Source: Prototheca cutis (lineage: Eukaryota; Chlorophyta; Trebouxiophyceae; Chlorellales; Chlorellaceae). Taken from it: a DNA stretch of 64,000 nucleotides. The number at the start of each line of letters is the position of its first letter. The first letter of the stretch is position 1. The notes beneath the pieces were generated by a model. The model saw only the letters and a program-made list of their open reading frames with translations, was not told where the DNA came from and ran no database searches. The DNA lies in NCBI GenBank assembly GCA_002897115.2, contig BCIH01000001.1, positions 1,696,267-1,760,266 on the forward strand. Direction: 5' to 3'. The position numbers and the translations under genes are program-made. Of the stretch, positions 46,540-58,255 are shown piece after piece.

Positions 46540-47832
46540 CGCGCGCTTGCTGCTCTGAGGCTGCAAGCCACACCGGGCGGCTGCGACACTCAAGTGTCCA
46601 GCCCGAAATCAAGCGCCAAAATCCCCACGCTCTTTGCCTATGCAGAAAATGCTAGAGTACCAGGAGTACCGGCAGCTGACCGCCGAGCAGAAGATTGCGC
46701 TGCTGGAAAAGGGCGAGTGCCCACAAGGTGCGTGCGCGGCGGTTGCAGGGCTGTTGTGTTTGGCGTGACCATCCCTTGGGCATGCAGGTTCTGGGGGTGG
46801 CAGGGTTGCCGAGACATGCATGTGCCCAAGCATGCGATATCACACATCAGCACCTTCTCCCCCCCTTCCTCAAACAAAAAACGCCAGGGGTCAACGACTT
46901 CCTGTGCCCCTTTTGGTGGAACCACTGGAAGGTGTCGGTCAACTTTGACTGGGAGGCACTGCAGCCGTTGGTGCGTGACGCCTTGAACCGGCTCAAGTCT
47001 GGGTGGGACGAGGAGCCCGCGCAGGCGCCCCCCGTCGTCCTGCACCCACGGCCGCCGCCGCCGGTGAGGCGGACGGGCCGGCAGTCGCCGCCGCCGCCGC
47101 CCTTGGCGCCGCCCCCCCCCCGCCCCGCCGGGTCCCTGGCTGCCGCCGACAGTGGTGAGCTACGACTGGAACGTGAGCACAGGCCCCGCGGCTGCACGGG
47201 ACACCGGGACGGGTTTCCCGTTGTCGTCGTACTCGTGCGTGTACGACAAGGGTTCCGCGCAGACGCGGCTGTGTGTGTTTCGCAACCTTGTGACGCATGG
47301 GGGCGTGACGTACTACCTGTCCCTCGACCCGGAAGCCGTGGAGATTCCTGACATCCAACTGGCGTGGGAGGACTGGAACCTGGAGTCTGGGGTGCGGGAG
47401 GACAAGTTTTTCGTCCCGCGCGTGGTCCGGCCGCAGGAGCTCCCCGCCGAGGCGGCGACGGAGCTGCGTTCTGGAGCCGAGGTCGTGCCCCGCGCGGCGC
47501 TGGTGCACCAGGTGGATACGGGCAATTTCTACCACCTGCTGTCAGAGGTGGTGGCCACGCAGTTTGCGGCGCAGTGCGCGCTGCTGGGTCTGTGTGACGC
47601 CGAGTCGCGGGCGGGGCTGCAGCTCCTGTTCATCACGCGCGACCCGGGCATGCGGTTCATGATGCCTGCCGCACCGCACGCCGGATTTGAGTGCCTGGGA
47701 GGCGGAAGTTACAGGAAGGCCCACGTACCCCCTACTTCGTCAAAGGTTTGTTGGTGGGCGGCTGCTTGCTTGCATGAGATGGTGGATTAGTTGGTAAGGC
47801 TCTGCTTTGCTGTCTTTGGTGCCCCCCACCCC

Positions 47833-47881
<49 letters not shown>

Positions 47882-48494
47882 GTTCTTTGCACAACACTGC
47901 AATCAATCAATCAATGCCTATGATCAATCAATCGATCCTCACCACCACCAACAACATAGGCGCTGGTGATCCGGCATGGCATTGTGGGCATCGGCCCCTA
48001 CATGCGTGCGTACGAGCGGCAAGAGTACTTCACGGGCTTTGCTGACCCGCCGCCAGGCGTGATGCCTCGCTGGCGGGCGATGTTGGCTCGGTGCACGGGC
48101 ACGACTTTTGACCGCAGCGTTGCGCCGACCTCACCCCTGCGCATCACCATTGTCAACCGGCCCTGGGCGCAGGGCCGGTCGATAGTCAACCTGGGCGAAG
48201 TCGTGGACTGGATGCGGAACGAGTGGCTGCCAGGCCTGCGGCTGGGCGTGCCCGTGGACGTGCGTATCGAGGGCGAAGTCCGCCACACCACCACACTGGC
48301 CGAGCAAGTCCGCGTGTTTACCGACACGTCAGTGCTGGTGTACCCGCACGGTGCCACCATGACGCATGCCATGTTCCTGCCCCGCGGCGCCGCCATTTTA
48401 GAGATCATCCCCTGGCCAAACGTCACCGAGCCCCACGGCTGGCTCCAGGTGGGTCCTGTTGGGTCGTGGCCGTGGTGGGTTTCTTCGTGCATGC

Positions 48495-48527
<33 letters not shown>

Positions 48528-49072
48528 GATGTGTGGGTGCGGAACAGTGCGGGGTGTTGACCCGGAGAGCAACTGGCTGGAGAGTGGCCCACTGCAGCTC
48601 AGGATCCCGTCGCTCAATCACCCACCCCCGCGCAGGCCATTGCGCGGCAGATGGAGTTGACGGAGCTCGAGGTGGGGCTCATGGTGAACAAGAAGCGGTC
48701 CAACATCATCCTCAACTGGGAGGTGAACATCTGTCTGGATAGCTTTTTTCTTGGAAAGGGACAATTAACAGTACACAGACGCTAGTTGCCGCTATAATTA
48801 CATACACATTACATAAATCCCTCAACCGCAACAAAAAATAGGCTCTGTCCAAGGACGAGGTTTGGGCGGCGTTGCCCGAGCACCAAAAGATTGAGCTGCA
48901 GGAGCACGGCGAGTGCCCCGAAGACTACAAGCCAAAGTGCTTTTTCGACTGGCTGCATTGGCGCACCAACCTGGTGCTGGACAAGGAGCAGCTGGCCCAG
49001 AGTCTGAAGCCGTTGCTCCACAACGTTCTCAAACAGGCCAAGCAACGGGCGGGGGCTGCCAAGGCCGCGTGA
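43666..49072 (+). CDS. Double GT61 (DUF563) glycosyltransferase, type II membrane protein (one gene with a frame offset, or two genes)
   Basis: Domain 1 exons: 43666-43776, 43859-43957, 44074-44167, 44315-44436, 44578-44717, 45142-45277, 45422-45490, 45805-46158, 46302-46454, 46646-46727, and one from 46888. Domain 2: about 47150-47745, 47960-48448, 48636-48722, 48842-49072. Residues about 15-33 (WLLPALLTAGILVVIQM) form a signal anchor. Both copies carry GT61 landmarks: CVFFNLVMYKGNLYY / CVFRNLVTHGGVTYY, NFYHMFSEV / NFYHLLSEV, IWPHGATMAHTFFLPR / VYPHGATMTHAMFLPRG and AIEVLPW / ILEIIPW. GT61 enzymes (xylosyl-, arabinosyl- and O-GlcNAc-transferases) work in Golgi or ER. Copy 1 runs into a Pro-rich segment (about 47030-47150) in frame 0, while copy 2 is open in frame +1. 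A miscounted C run at 47112-47121, a linker intron, or two adjacent genes would each explain this. The start of exon 8 is tentative. Confidence 0.82.
44731..44802 (+). repeat. 72-base G homopolymer in GT61 intron 5
   Basis: Uninterrupted G from 44731 to 44802, beginning 13 bases after the exon 5 donor; G is on the coding strand. Confidence 0.97.
45628..45656 (+). repeat. (GT)n microsatellite in GT61 intron 7
   Basis: About 14 GT units. Confidence 0.95.
46504..46547 (+). repeat. (TG)n(CG)n compound repeat in GT61 intron 9
   Basis: About 14 TG units pass directly into about eight GC units. Confidence 0.95.
47836..47879 (+). repeat. (CA)n microsatellite in GT61 domain-2 intron
   Basis: About 22 CA units upstream of the exon at 47960, followed by an ATCA-rich stretch. 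Confidence 0.95.
48494..48527 (+). repeat. (TG)n microsatellite in GT61 domain-2 intron
   Basis: TGCG/TG units after the donor at 48449. Confidence 0.93.
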
Positions 49073-49550
49073 ATGATTGCTTGTGGGTGGCTGTGTCGAG
49101 GATAGAGACTGTCCTGGTGTGGTGTGGCGGGTACCTGTCACATGCAGTCGCACCGCTGTTCTTCCTTCAAGCACCTGAATGCAGTGGCGCGGAACCCCCC
49201 TTCCCCCTCCAGCCAGTTTTCAGCGCTGCGGAACAAGCTCTCTTGCTTCAGGCGGGGGACATGTCTGCAATAATAAGAGTTTCTCTCTTTCCTGATTACT
49301 TGGAGAGCCTTGCTTGCGAGTCGGTCTAGCCCAGTTTGTTGGTCTCAGATGGGGGTGAATCACGTGAAGTCGTGGCAGTCCAAAAAGAAAGAGTGCATGC
49401 TGTGGTGGCTGGATGGCACTGCCAGATCAGTGCTGGCGGAGGAAGAAAGTGGCAACCCCCTGGGCGATGGGTCAGCAGCTTCACAACTGTCCCACGACAA
49501 GCAAGCAAGCACTCGAGGGATGGCAGGGCCACTGCATGCTGCTATCATGA
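49073..49550. other. Convergent intergenic region
   Basis: 478 bp between the GT61 stop (+) and the PAP2 stop (-); no gene recognised. Confidence 0.6.
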
Positions 49551-49874
49551 TCAGGGTGTCGCCGACCCACCCGTGCCTCCCTCACGCTCGGGCGGTGCCA
49601 GTGCGTCCAAGTCTCCAGCCTCGACGGCCAGCGAGTGGTAGACGTGCGCGGTGCGGGCAATGGATCGGCCAGCATAGAGCAGCCCAAAGCATGAGCCCAG
49701 CAATGCGCCAGCGACGACATCCGAAGGGTGATGATGGTAGTCGATGATCCGGCTGATGCCCACGCCCCTGCGAGCGAGACAGGGAGGCAAAGGTTCTACG
49801 CCGTTCTTCGTGGACACATCAAGCCTCTGTGGGTTGCAGACGGCTCAGAACCGACGTCAATGATAGCGCCAGAT

Positions 49875-49933
<59 letters not shown>

Positions 49934-51242
49934 ACACGACACAGTGGAACCATGGCGAGAGCTGTTCATTCTTCCCTTTAACTGTCCGCCCTTTCCGGGG
50001 GGAGGAAACAGGACCCACCATGCAAACGACAGCTGTGCGAGAAGCCAAAACATCGTCACAGCTGTGAGCAGGCCGTCCCTGACCACGCTCGCAAAGTGCC
50101 GCCTGTCGTTCGCAATCTGAACGGCCCTGTCCCTGATCATGGTGGGAGGCAGGGGCTTTAGGGTGTCATTTAGGCACAGCCGGGCGCTGGGAATTGAGTG
50201 CTTTTCCATCAATGGCAGGCCATAAAACGGCCGACGGGTTTCTTTCCAAAACAAGGACACTCGCTCAGCGGGATGCCTAGGAACCAGAGCTCCAGGGGGA
50301 ATGGAGAAGGTCAACGAAACAGCGCCAGGAGTTGACCAATCGACCGAGCCCCGCACACCCAAAAACAACTCGCAGCCAAACCGCAGCCGACCTGTACCAG
50401 AATGCCCAGACGCCGTAGGTCACAGAGAAAACAGCAAACACAAAAACAGTGCTGGTGTGTCCCGAGGGAAAGCTGTAGTGCCCATCCCGCAGCTCGTTCG
50501 CGCTGACGGTGGGGTTGCAAGCCGGATTGTCCCCGGCGCTCTGGCCCCACTGGACCAGGATGTCTGCTGGTTCAGCAGGGTTGCAACGGGCAAGGTAGTC
50601 GGGACGGTAACGGCCTACTAAAACCTTGCCTACCTGGGTCAATTCCCCAGTGACCACAAAGGCAAAGATGCCGTCCAGGGTCACATGCAGAAACGCGCCC
50701 AGTCCGCGGCGCCAGCCGAGGCGTTGGCCGCTGCGGCACCCTTCCCCAGTGGCAATGCTGAGCAGCATGCAGACCAGGGGCACCACCACTGCGACCCAGT
50801 AGGGGATGATGTCTCCGTTGTTGGGGAAGCTTATTGTCGCATCGTAGAGCCACAGAGGCCTGGGATTGTGACAGGATTTGAAAGGGGGAATTCAAATGTG
50901 GCAGTGCTTGCCCACGGAGGGAGGACAGCGGAGCTACCAGCTCCCCCAGGACCCATGGCAGGCATTGCTCAAATTGAGGCTGGAGCTCGCATGCGGTAAC
51001 CACCACGGAACACAAGAGTCATAACGAATCTCGGCGCACCGCTGGGCGGGCTCCTTGGCCACGGAGGTGGTAATGATCAACGCGATCACGACAACCAGGT
51101 TACAGATAATGCTGCCCCAGTCCTGGGACCGCAGGATGCCAGCCCAGTTCAGGTGCCCATCCCCCAGAGATTTCTTGTGGGCCAGAGGGTCTGAGATTCG
51201 GAGTGGGACTTGGTCGGAGAGGCGCACGCCGGGGCCATACAT
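49551..51242 (-). CDS. Lipid phosphate phosphatase (PAP2 superfamily)
   Basis: Minus-strand exons 51242-51007, 50859-50392, 50132-50019, 49767-49551; 1035 nt, 344 residues. All three PAP2 catalytic motifs are present: KX6RP (K157, R164-P165 in KVLVGRYRPDY), PSGH (210-213 in SFPSGHTS) and SRX5HX3D (S278-R279, H285, D289 in GISRIIDYHHHPSD). Six membrane helices are visible, including WGSIICNLVVVIALIIT and the one before SR (TMFWLLAQLSFAW). Such enzymes dephosphorylate phosphatidate, lysophosphatidate or diacylglycerol pyrophosphate at ER or plasma membrane. Exon 3's acceptor is chosen by phase and spacing; alternatives within 50 bp are possible. The start is the first ATG in the open frame. Intron 3 holds a long CA/TG tract. 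Confidence 0.9.
49877..49937. repeat. (CA)n microsatellite in PAP2 intron 3
   Basis: About 30 CA units with one AA interruption. Confidence 0.96.
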
Positions 51243-51979
51243 GCTCCCCGCGGATCTCAGTCCGGGATGGTCAGCGCCTCGCCCAGCAAGCTCAACGTGG
51301 CCCCCGTCGTCGATCGCTGCGCGAGGTCGACAGGCGCTCGGGTGAAGCAAATGATTCTCGTGAGGGGATCGACGTCTCAGACCCTATGTTGGCCGTGGCC
51401 TCAGAATACGGCGGTGGGCCGTGATCGGCACAGTACTGTTCCGATCAGCAGCTTCCGAGTAGCAGTCCCACCGCTCGTTAACCTCCCCGTCCCCTGTTCA
51501 GTACTGTGGCCTGTCAGAATTTGAAGATCCAGAGGTGCCCTTGGGTGTCTCTTTAAATATCAAGCGATATGAGATGGATTGTACTGAGATTAACCGTCAG
51601 CGGTACCCAATGACCAGGCTGCCTTGATGCCGGTGTGGATCGGTCTGAGGGTGTAGATTGAAGGCACTGCAGAAGCATGCAAAATTGCAAAGAATATGTA
51701 TGTGTGGCGAAAGAAAGGCGAAATACATGTTGACACAGTCACAAGGGTGATAGATGGAACAAATTATCCAGCAATAGGTGCAAAATCACGCCAACAGCAG
51801 GGGCGCTTCATCCTGAGAACACGGTGAAGTGGATGCCTGTGCTCACTGCATCATGTAGATGGAGGTGTGGGAGTAAGATCATCCCCGGGAGACATGTAGT
51901 GCAGCGGGAAAAGCAGCGTCGCAGAAGACATCTTCACACATGCGCCACGGGAAAGCCTAGAAATGTGGCACGGGTAGCC
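51243..51979. other. Intergenic region
   Basis: 0.74 kb between the PAP2 start and the stop of the next minus-strand gene; no exon recognised. Confidence 0.55.
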
Positions 51980-52823
51980 TCACGGCACCGGGGTCATGTG
52001 CTCATGCCACGACTCTTCAAATGCCTGCTTGAGAAAGTGGACCAACCACTGCGCCAGCTTGGCACCAAAGATTTCAAGGCGCAGGACTGCCTTCTCGTCT
52101 TCTCTGGCGAGCTCGGCCACCGAAAACCGGCAGCAGCCGAGCGAACCGCCTGGCGCCAGCAACAGCACTTCCACGCTCATCAGTTCGTCCTCCGGGCAGT
52201 GTGGCCAGGTTGCAAGTTCCAGCACATTCTCCTCTTTGCCATTGTGTAATGCCACACTGCATGCGTCGGAGCGCACAGATCGGAGGGTTCGTCGTCGCCG
52301 GCATGGAAGCCCAACCTGGGAATCTGCCAGCTGCATGTTCTTCTAGGCCCCTGCAATGCCCATGCAGCATGGCATGCCCATAGATCACGACACCAGGCAA
52401 CCGTTGAAAATGGTTAATCTTTCCTTGACCACTCTCCAATCCATCAATACTTTGCCTGAACCCACCTTAGGTCACAGACGCGCCCCAGTTGAAGCCAGTC
52501 CAGCAGCAGCAGGTCATTGCGGCTGATTTCACCGAATACCATGAAGGCGGCAATGGAGCAGGCAATAGAGGACAGCGCATCCCGTCTCAGACTTGATGCC
52601 AGCTGTGCTGCAAAGCTCTCCTCAGCCTGCATGTGTGGACCCTGTCACTTGTCACTTGGGTGCACGGAGATTCCCCGCTCGCACCAACCTACCCTTTCCC
52701 ACGCCCATCTCCCAGGTTGAAATCGGTCCAAATTACCTCAAATGCGAGTCTCGCATGACATGGTACATCCATAGGACTTGATATTGATCGCCCTGGACGC
52801 CTGTCGAGCAAGACAGCATCCAT
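51980..52823 (-). CDS. Hypothetical protein, 174 residues
   Basis: Minus-strand exons 52823-52737, 52626-52466 and 52256-51980; 525 nt, phases consistent, with donors GTAATT and GTGGGT. An in-frame stop lies just upstream of ATG 52823, which fixes the start. The protein begins MDAVLLDRRPGRSISSP, followed by a hydrophobic stretch after a dibasic pair (SLRRDALSSIACSIAAFMVF) and a leucine-rich DLLLLDWLQLGRV. The C-terminal half (VALHNGKEENVLELATWPHC, MSVEVLLLAPGGSLGCCRFS, LEIFGAKLAQWLVHFLKQAF) looks like a compact alpha/beta fold. I recognise no family. The third exon's acceptor is supported only by phase. Expression evidence would be needed to be sure it is a gene. Confidence 0.5.
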
Positions 52824-53856
52824 GTCTCTGGCAGCGGATTATCCGCCTGGCGGCACGGCGTGCACCGTGGACATCACAGAGCTCCCTGTAATGATGTACA
52901 GAATGTGCAGCGTGTCGATTGACAATTTCAAGTGCAGGAAAGTGCGCCAAAGTCAGAATTGCGGTTGATGTTTCTGGACCACAGGGAAAAATTATCTGCC
53001 GGGCTGACTTGGAAGCTCCTTAGAAGCGAGGGCTGCGTACAGTACTGACAGAAAATGCTGAAACCTTGTCGAGATTCGTCGACTCTCACCTGCACAGCAA
53101 GGGCATGTTTTTCAAACAAGATGCCTGTTGGACCGCATTCCCTTGCCGCGTCGCTCAGAGAATGGGTTGGGTTCCTTCTGATAGCAGGGCAGGTCGTGCA
53201 AGGAGGTTTTAGAAGGTCCTGGAAATTGAGCCTGGCACGACAATTGTCACCCCTTGGTGGCCCATCATTGAGGCAGTCCACCTTCCTATTGCCCTGTGGG
53301 GGGTGAAAATTTTCGGCCATCAGTGATGCCCAGCAACCCCAGGGGTGATGTGACGCTGTTGCTGGCTGAGCTGGTTGCACTATTTTTGCCTGCATGGTAC
53401 AATTCTGTCAGGATCTCCGTAGTCGGCGACGGGGGGGGCCACCTGATCTGCAGCAGGCCTTACTCCCCCTGGGTACCAGTGCAATAGTGTTTGAATTTGG
53501 GATAATCAGCAGACACCTGCTAGACTCACCTCCTTGCAGCACCATGCTATTCCCGTCTGCTTATTGGGGCCACACCCCATCACACCGAAAGTATTAACAT
53601 TCACGAAATGTGTGATGGGTGACAGTAATGGGTGATGGTGCAATGAGGGGAACCTGCAATGGTTGGGTGCAGGGCCAGCTGCCACGGCAGCTCATCGCCA
53701 CTCAGCGTGGGACATCGCAGGGTTTGCCATAAGCAGGCAGTCAAGCAACCATCAATGAGGGTCAACCTTCTTGTCAAGCATGTCAATGGAAACTTGTTTG
53801 TATTTTGCGCAAGGTGTCGAAAGTCTGTCGAAGCAAATACCCGTATGTCGCCGGAG
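52824..53856. other. Intergenic region
   Basis: 1.03 kb between the hypothetical protein start and the first FkbM-type gene's stop (both minus strand). One minus-strand open frame (53395-52928) has no recognisable features; no gene called. Confidence 0.5.
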
Positions 53857-55693
53857 TCAGTGCACTGGGTCGACAAGTCCTGGCGGCGGCGGCCCTGGTG
53901 CTGGCGGTGGACTTGGTGGGGGTGGGGGAGGCATCAAGGGCTCGGAGATGCTCGGCAGCCGTGGCCCGCTGTAGTATTCGGTCCTGTGTCCCCTGAACCG
54001 TGTGCTGAGGATCTCCATCTCCGAGTACATCCCATGACTGCGCAGGACGCAGACAACGTTGCTCCAACCGTAGAATTCGTACACTGGGTCCCAGCAAGCC
54101 GTCAACCGTGTCAACGGGCCCCGGCCTATGGGTGTGCAAGGATCATGGGGGATGGTGACCGCCGTGTGACTGTGCACTGTTGCCACATTCTCTGCCCGGG
54201 CGGGTGCTGATTTCAACACCAAGACACAGAGTCAGCGCCCACCAATCCGCGCACCGTCAAAATAGCAGACGTAGCCCAGGCCGTCGAGCTTTTCTACGAT
54301 GTCCTGGAGGCGGTACTGGCGCCAAACGCCCGCGCCATGGTATTCAAAGAGCAGCATGCCCACTCGGCCGGTGGCCAACATCCCCAGGCCGCCCAGGATG
54401 ACGGCTGCGTCATAGCCCTCAGTGTCCATTTTCAGAATATCCACATTCTCTAGCCCGTACTCGAGGTAAAAGTCGTCCAGCCGGAACAACCGGACGTAGT
54501 CGTGGTCGCGCTGGGGCACGTTGTAGGTGCTGCCGTTGAGCGAGCACACCTCGTCGGCACACCCCCGGGGAAAGTGCACCAGACCCGTGACATTGCTCAT
54601 TGCCGCATTAATCAAATACCACTGCACGTCGGCGGGCGATGCTGCATTGAAAAACGCATCCCGCGTCAATACCAGCCGCCCAAAGGTCTGCACGCTCGGC
54701 TCGATGCAGTACACTGCCACCGCTGCCCTGTGTGCTTGTACCGTCGATGTCACCTGCTCATGTGTGGTTGCGCGCAGGACATGGTGGGTAGCTGGGTGGC
54801 CTGGGTCGGCACCTGGCGTGTGGGCCATCCGTCGGTGCGCATCCCATCCCCATCCCAAGCTCGGTCATGCAGGCCCCTTTCTTCAAACCTGACAATCTCC
54901 CTGGGTCCCCACAACACGCATATACGTCCGCTCACCGTCTCGTTGCAGTCGGTGCAGGTGCCGCACGAGATCTGGGGCATCTTTTCGCGCAGCGTCCGGG
55001 GACTGAACCCAATCTCTGGCGCCCAGCGGGCAAAGAATCCGGCGCTGGTGTAGCCCTTGTTGCAGCCGATGTCCACCGCCGTCATGTTTTGGTCCGGGAA
55101 CTTGGCTGCATGACAGGGGTGGGTGGGGAAATAGTATTATAGGTAACCATTGAGCACTGGAAGTCGCTGACGGGCATGCATGGACATGGAGCTGGGTGTC
55201 TGTCTGTCAGCCGACTGGCTCCCCACACCATGCCGGCGAGGGCCGAGGTCTTCCCAGACACTGCCCCCACCAGCACCGTCGGCTGTTGCTCGTCCTGTGA
55301 ACACAAACAGCGGCAAATCATCGTCAACCACACAGACCACATGGGATCACCCTGGTAGACGTCGAGCCATGTGCTGGTTGGGCATGCTGTGTAGCCAGGG
55401 ATCGCCCTGGTCAGCGCCTGAAACTCGCTGGCCAGACTTCTGGAGTCTTTCTTTGTGCAGTATTCTTTGATGTCCAGGCCGAGGGTCGAGGTCGACATGC
55501 TGGCCCCTATACTGTCAAGGGCCGCGTGCATGTTCAGGCTTGCCGAGGTCAGGGAGATGTCCAGAACCCGGCGGCCACCGAGAGCCTCCACGCCCACATA
55601 GCTCACAACCACCAGAGCGAGCATGGCCAGGACCCGCATCGGGAATCCCCACGCAACCGCTCTGTGCGTTCGACCCTTCTGTATTCTCGCCAT
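53857..55693 (-). CDS. Membrane-anchored FkbM-type methyltransferase, copy 1
   Basis: Minus-strand exons 55693-55351, 55105-54936, 54753-54243, 54125-53857; 1293 nt, 430 residues; intron phases 1, 0, 1. A short basic N-terminus and a helix at about 17-38 (FPMRVLAMLALVVVSYVGVE) make a type II anchor. The Rossmann-fold SAM site is TAVDIGCNKGYTSAGFF. A Cys motif CGTCTDC precedes YCIEPSVQTF (the FkbM xEPxxxxF motif). VDILKMDTEGYDAAVILGG is the FkbM acidic motif, followed by LLFEYHG. A second block after it (LTACWDPVYEFYGWSNVVCV) recurs in copy 2. The tail is Pro-rich. FkbM-family enzymes O-methylate sugars and other hydroxyls; with a lumenal orientation, glycans are a plausible substrate (inference). 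Confidence 0.88.
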
Positions 55694-58204
55694 GCCGCCG
55701 GATTCGGCACTGTCGTGACCTGAAAAGAGAAGACGACGTTGCGCGGGTGGAGGAGAGACCGTGAGTCGGAGCAGGAACGGGTCTGTGCGCCTCGCGCGAT
55801 CCCGTAAATACTCCAATAGATCCCGCGCGCAATGTTCACACACAGACCCTAGGATAAAATGTTGGCGATACTTGGGGCTAATTCGTGCAGAAATTAGGCC
55901 TGGCAGCGTTTCGGGTTTGGCTAACAGGTTGTGTGGCACGTGCCGGAGTCGATCCGTCCGGAGGTGTCCATGGGTCGATGGTGGATCCCTCAAATCAGAT
56001 CCGCAACAGCCAGTAACGCCCGTGCAACTGTAATGTCGCTATGTGTCATATGATGGATGCCACACGCAGCACCGGGATTTCCGGTGATCTGTCCAGAGCA
56101 GAGTGTCCATCTCATCCGGCCCATACGTCGGGTATGAGTGATTCGTTCTTTCCACTGGGTGGGCTCCTGCCAGGGTCCGGACGTGAACTGCAGCGCGAAG
56201 GCTGCACCTGGTCCAGGAGCTCTGCTATTCTATTGTACATCGATCGATCGCTGTAGACCTCCCTGCGACAAGAGCACAGGTATCGGCCCAGCAGTGGGTA
56301 CATATCCCATAATCACGCCTGGCTTTGAGCCACGTTCGAGTCTCTGACTGAAGAAAGTTGCTTGAAGGCCGTGCTGATAGGCGGCGTAAACCTGGACCGG
56401 CATGACGTGTTCAGAGCCGACCGACTCCCATTTGCAAGCCACCTGGAATATTTCAATGGCGCAGTAGAAGAAATGATCGCCTGGTGTACATCCAATGTTT
56501 GGGACCACTGCATGCACCAGACATGGCAGAGTCTGGGAGCCTACAGCATGCATGAACGGTGACCCACGGGGACTGCTTGATCCAATCAGAACCAGTGCGC
56601 CTTTCATCGACTGACACGGTATACAATGCAGTTGCGGATCATCAGAAGTATGTCTGGGTTTAACGCGACAGTGCTGGGTGGGGGCTGTCACCAGTGCAGC
56701 CATTGAAGAGGATAATGGTTTCGGGGAAACCAGAGTGGGTGCTTGGTCGCAAACCCCTTGTCCAATGCCAGAACCTGGTGCACCAGTCAGCCTCACCAAC
56801 AGGAACCATGTGTGGGTACATGCAAACAAGCAAAGTGCACAGCAAAATTGAACTCGGAACTGTACACGATGTCCCTTGTCGGAGATCAGTTTTGGAATTT
56901 GCAGAGGGCGGCGGCGGCGAACCCCGGGGGACCTCCGGCCGGCTCAGCGCCCACCGCATCAGTCGAGCCCAGCAAAATGAGATGGTTCAACCCATCGCAG
57001 CATGGAGCTTGGGGTGGAGCTCATGCGAAGAATTTGGTCGAGAGCAGACAACGATTCCTGCGTTTTGGGGGCATGGAGGGGGGGTTGCTCCTCCCGGGTC
57101 CGGCCCTGTCAACTGTTCAACCACCAGGCACCACGGGGTGCAGGGCAGGCGCAGTGGCCTTGACCAGCTGCACGACCAACACACCTCTCGGTGGTACTTC
57201 TCCAGGTGTAGGAGCCAGCGCTGAAGATCAGAGGCAACTGGGCGCACTGCGCCTTTCATGTCTGAAGTTGCTCCGACGGCCCGCTGAAAATGCACGTGAT
57301 GTCTGGGAGCACGTCCGAACTGACCTCTAGCACATTGAAATGCTCGCAGCAAGGAAACACATCTATGGTGCAGGGGTGGGGCCCCACCCGACGTACCCTG
57401 CAAGAGCCAGAGTGCGCTTCAATGCCTCGCCACACAATAATTCAACAACCGTCCATCATTTCCGGGCCCAAAACCAAGTCCTACACTGCTCTATATTCCA
57501 TGCACCCGTCGCAAGTGTGCCAAGGCAATGGGCCTGCAACAAGGCAGCACCTCGTGGACTTGCCTGAGACCCATTGCATGGAGCAAGTTTTCGTGCGCCA
57601 AATGCGTAGGGAGGCCGGTGCCATTGGCGTCCAGGCCAGGACGACGGTCACGGCCAAAGATTTCGGAAGGCAGAGTTCGCCGTAAGTTTCAGCGCAAAAG
57701 CAGATCTCCTCATCGTCTTCATGGCTCTGCATCAGGGTGGCAAAAGCGGCGTTAGGTGAGGTTCGTCCCCCCGGCTGACCCCAGGAACGAACATCTGACA
57801 CGGGCCAGTCTGGCCAGGGCAGGGTGCGTTTGCGTTCACTTGAGCTGCCCTCCTCACTTTCACCCTTTCCAAGTTGGCAGAATATGTGTACATGTGCACA
57901 ATACTGGTTGGCAATGGGAGGGACTGACTTCTTGTCATTCCCGGTGGCTGCAATGTACGGGTTCCTGGGGCCCAGTGAGACAGTGCCGCCTGCGTGCAGA
58001 CTGCTGCATTACAGGCTGCTTCCTGGGGAATTCCATGCACCATCTATCCTCTGTGATGACAGTTTGGTTGCAACACATTTTATTGAGGCCAGAGAAAGCA
58101 CAAGGTCCACGACGGCGACAGGGTGGTTTTGGTGCAGTGCACAGTGCCAGAGGAACAAGGGGGTTTACAAGGTCCACGCAGCGCGCGCGCGCGCGCGCGC
58201 GCGC

Positions 58205-58244
<40 letters not shown>

Positions 58245-58255
58245 CTTCATCAGAT
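55694..58255. other. Intergenic region without a confident gene
   Basis: 2.56 kb between the two FkbM-type genes. A plus-strand open frame reaching 57330 (its last internal ATG-started part from 56863) and minus-strand pieces near 57760-57580 are open, but none shows a known motif or a multi-exon structure that I could support. It should contain the promoter of copy 1 and the 3' UTR of copy 2. Confidence 0.45.
58181..58242. repeat. (GC)n(GT)n(GA)n compound repeat
   Basis: About 12 GC, five GT and 14 GA units in immediate succession, ending 14 bases beyond the stop codon of FkbM-type copy 2. Confidence 0.96.

Noticed and set aside
56325..56350. GTTCGAGTC-like string resembling a tRNA T-loop
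   Set aside because: No matching acceptor stem or anticodon arm could be assembled around it.
56743..57330. 195-residue plus-strand open frame between the FkbM genes
   Set aside because: No motif and no splice partners found; could be chance in GC-rich DNA. Kept only as a remark in the spacer.
57200..57760. Minus-strand two-exon model with a GC donor near 57569
   Set aside because: Two frames both rejoin and neither gives a recognisable protein or an upstream start, so the splice match is not informative.
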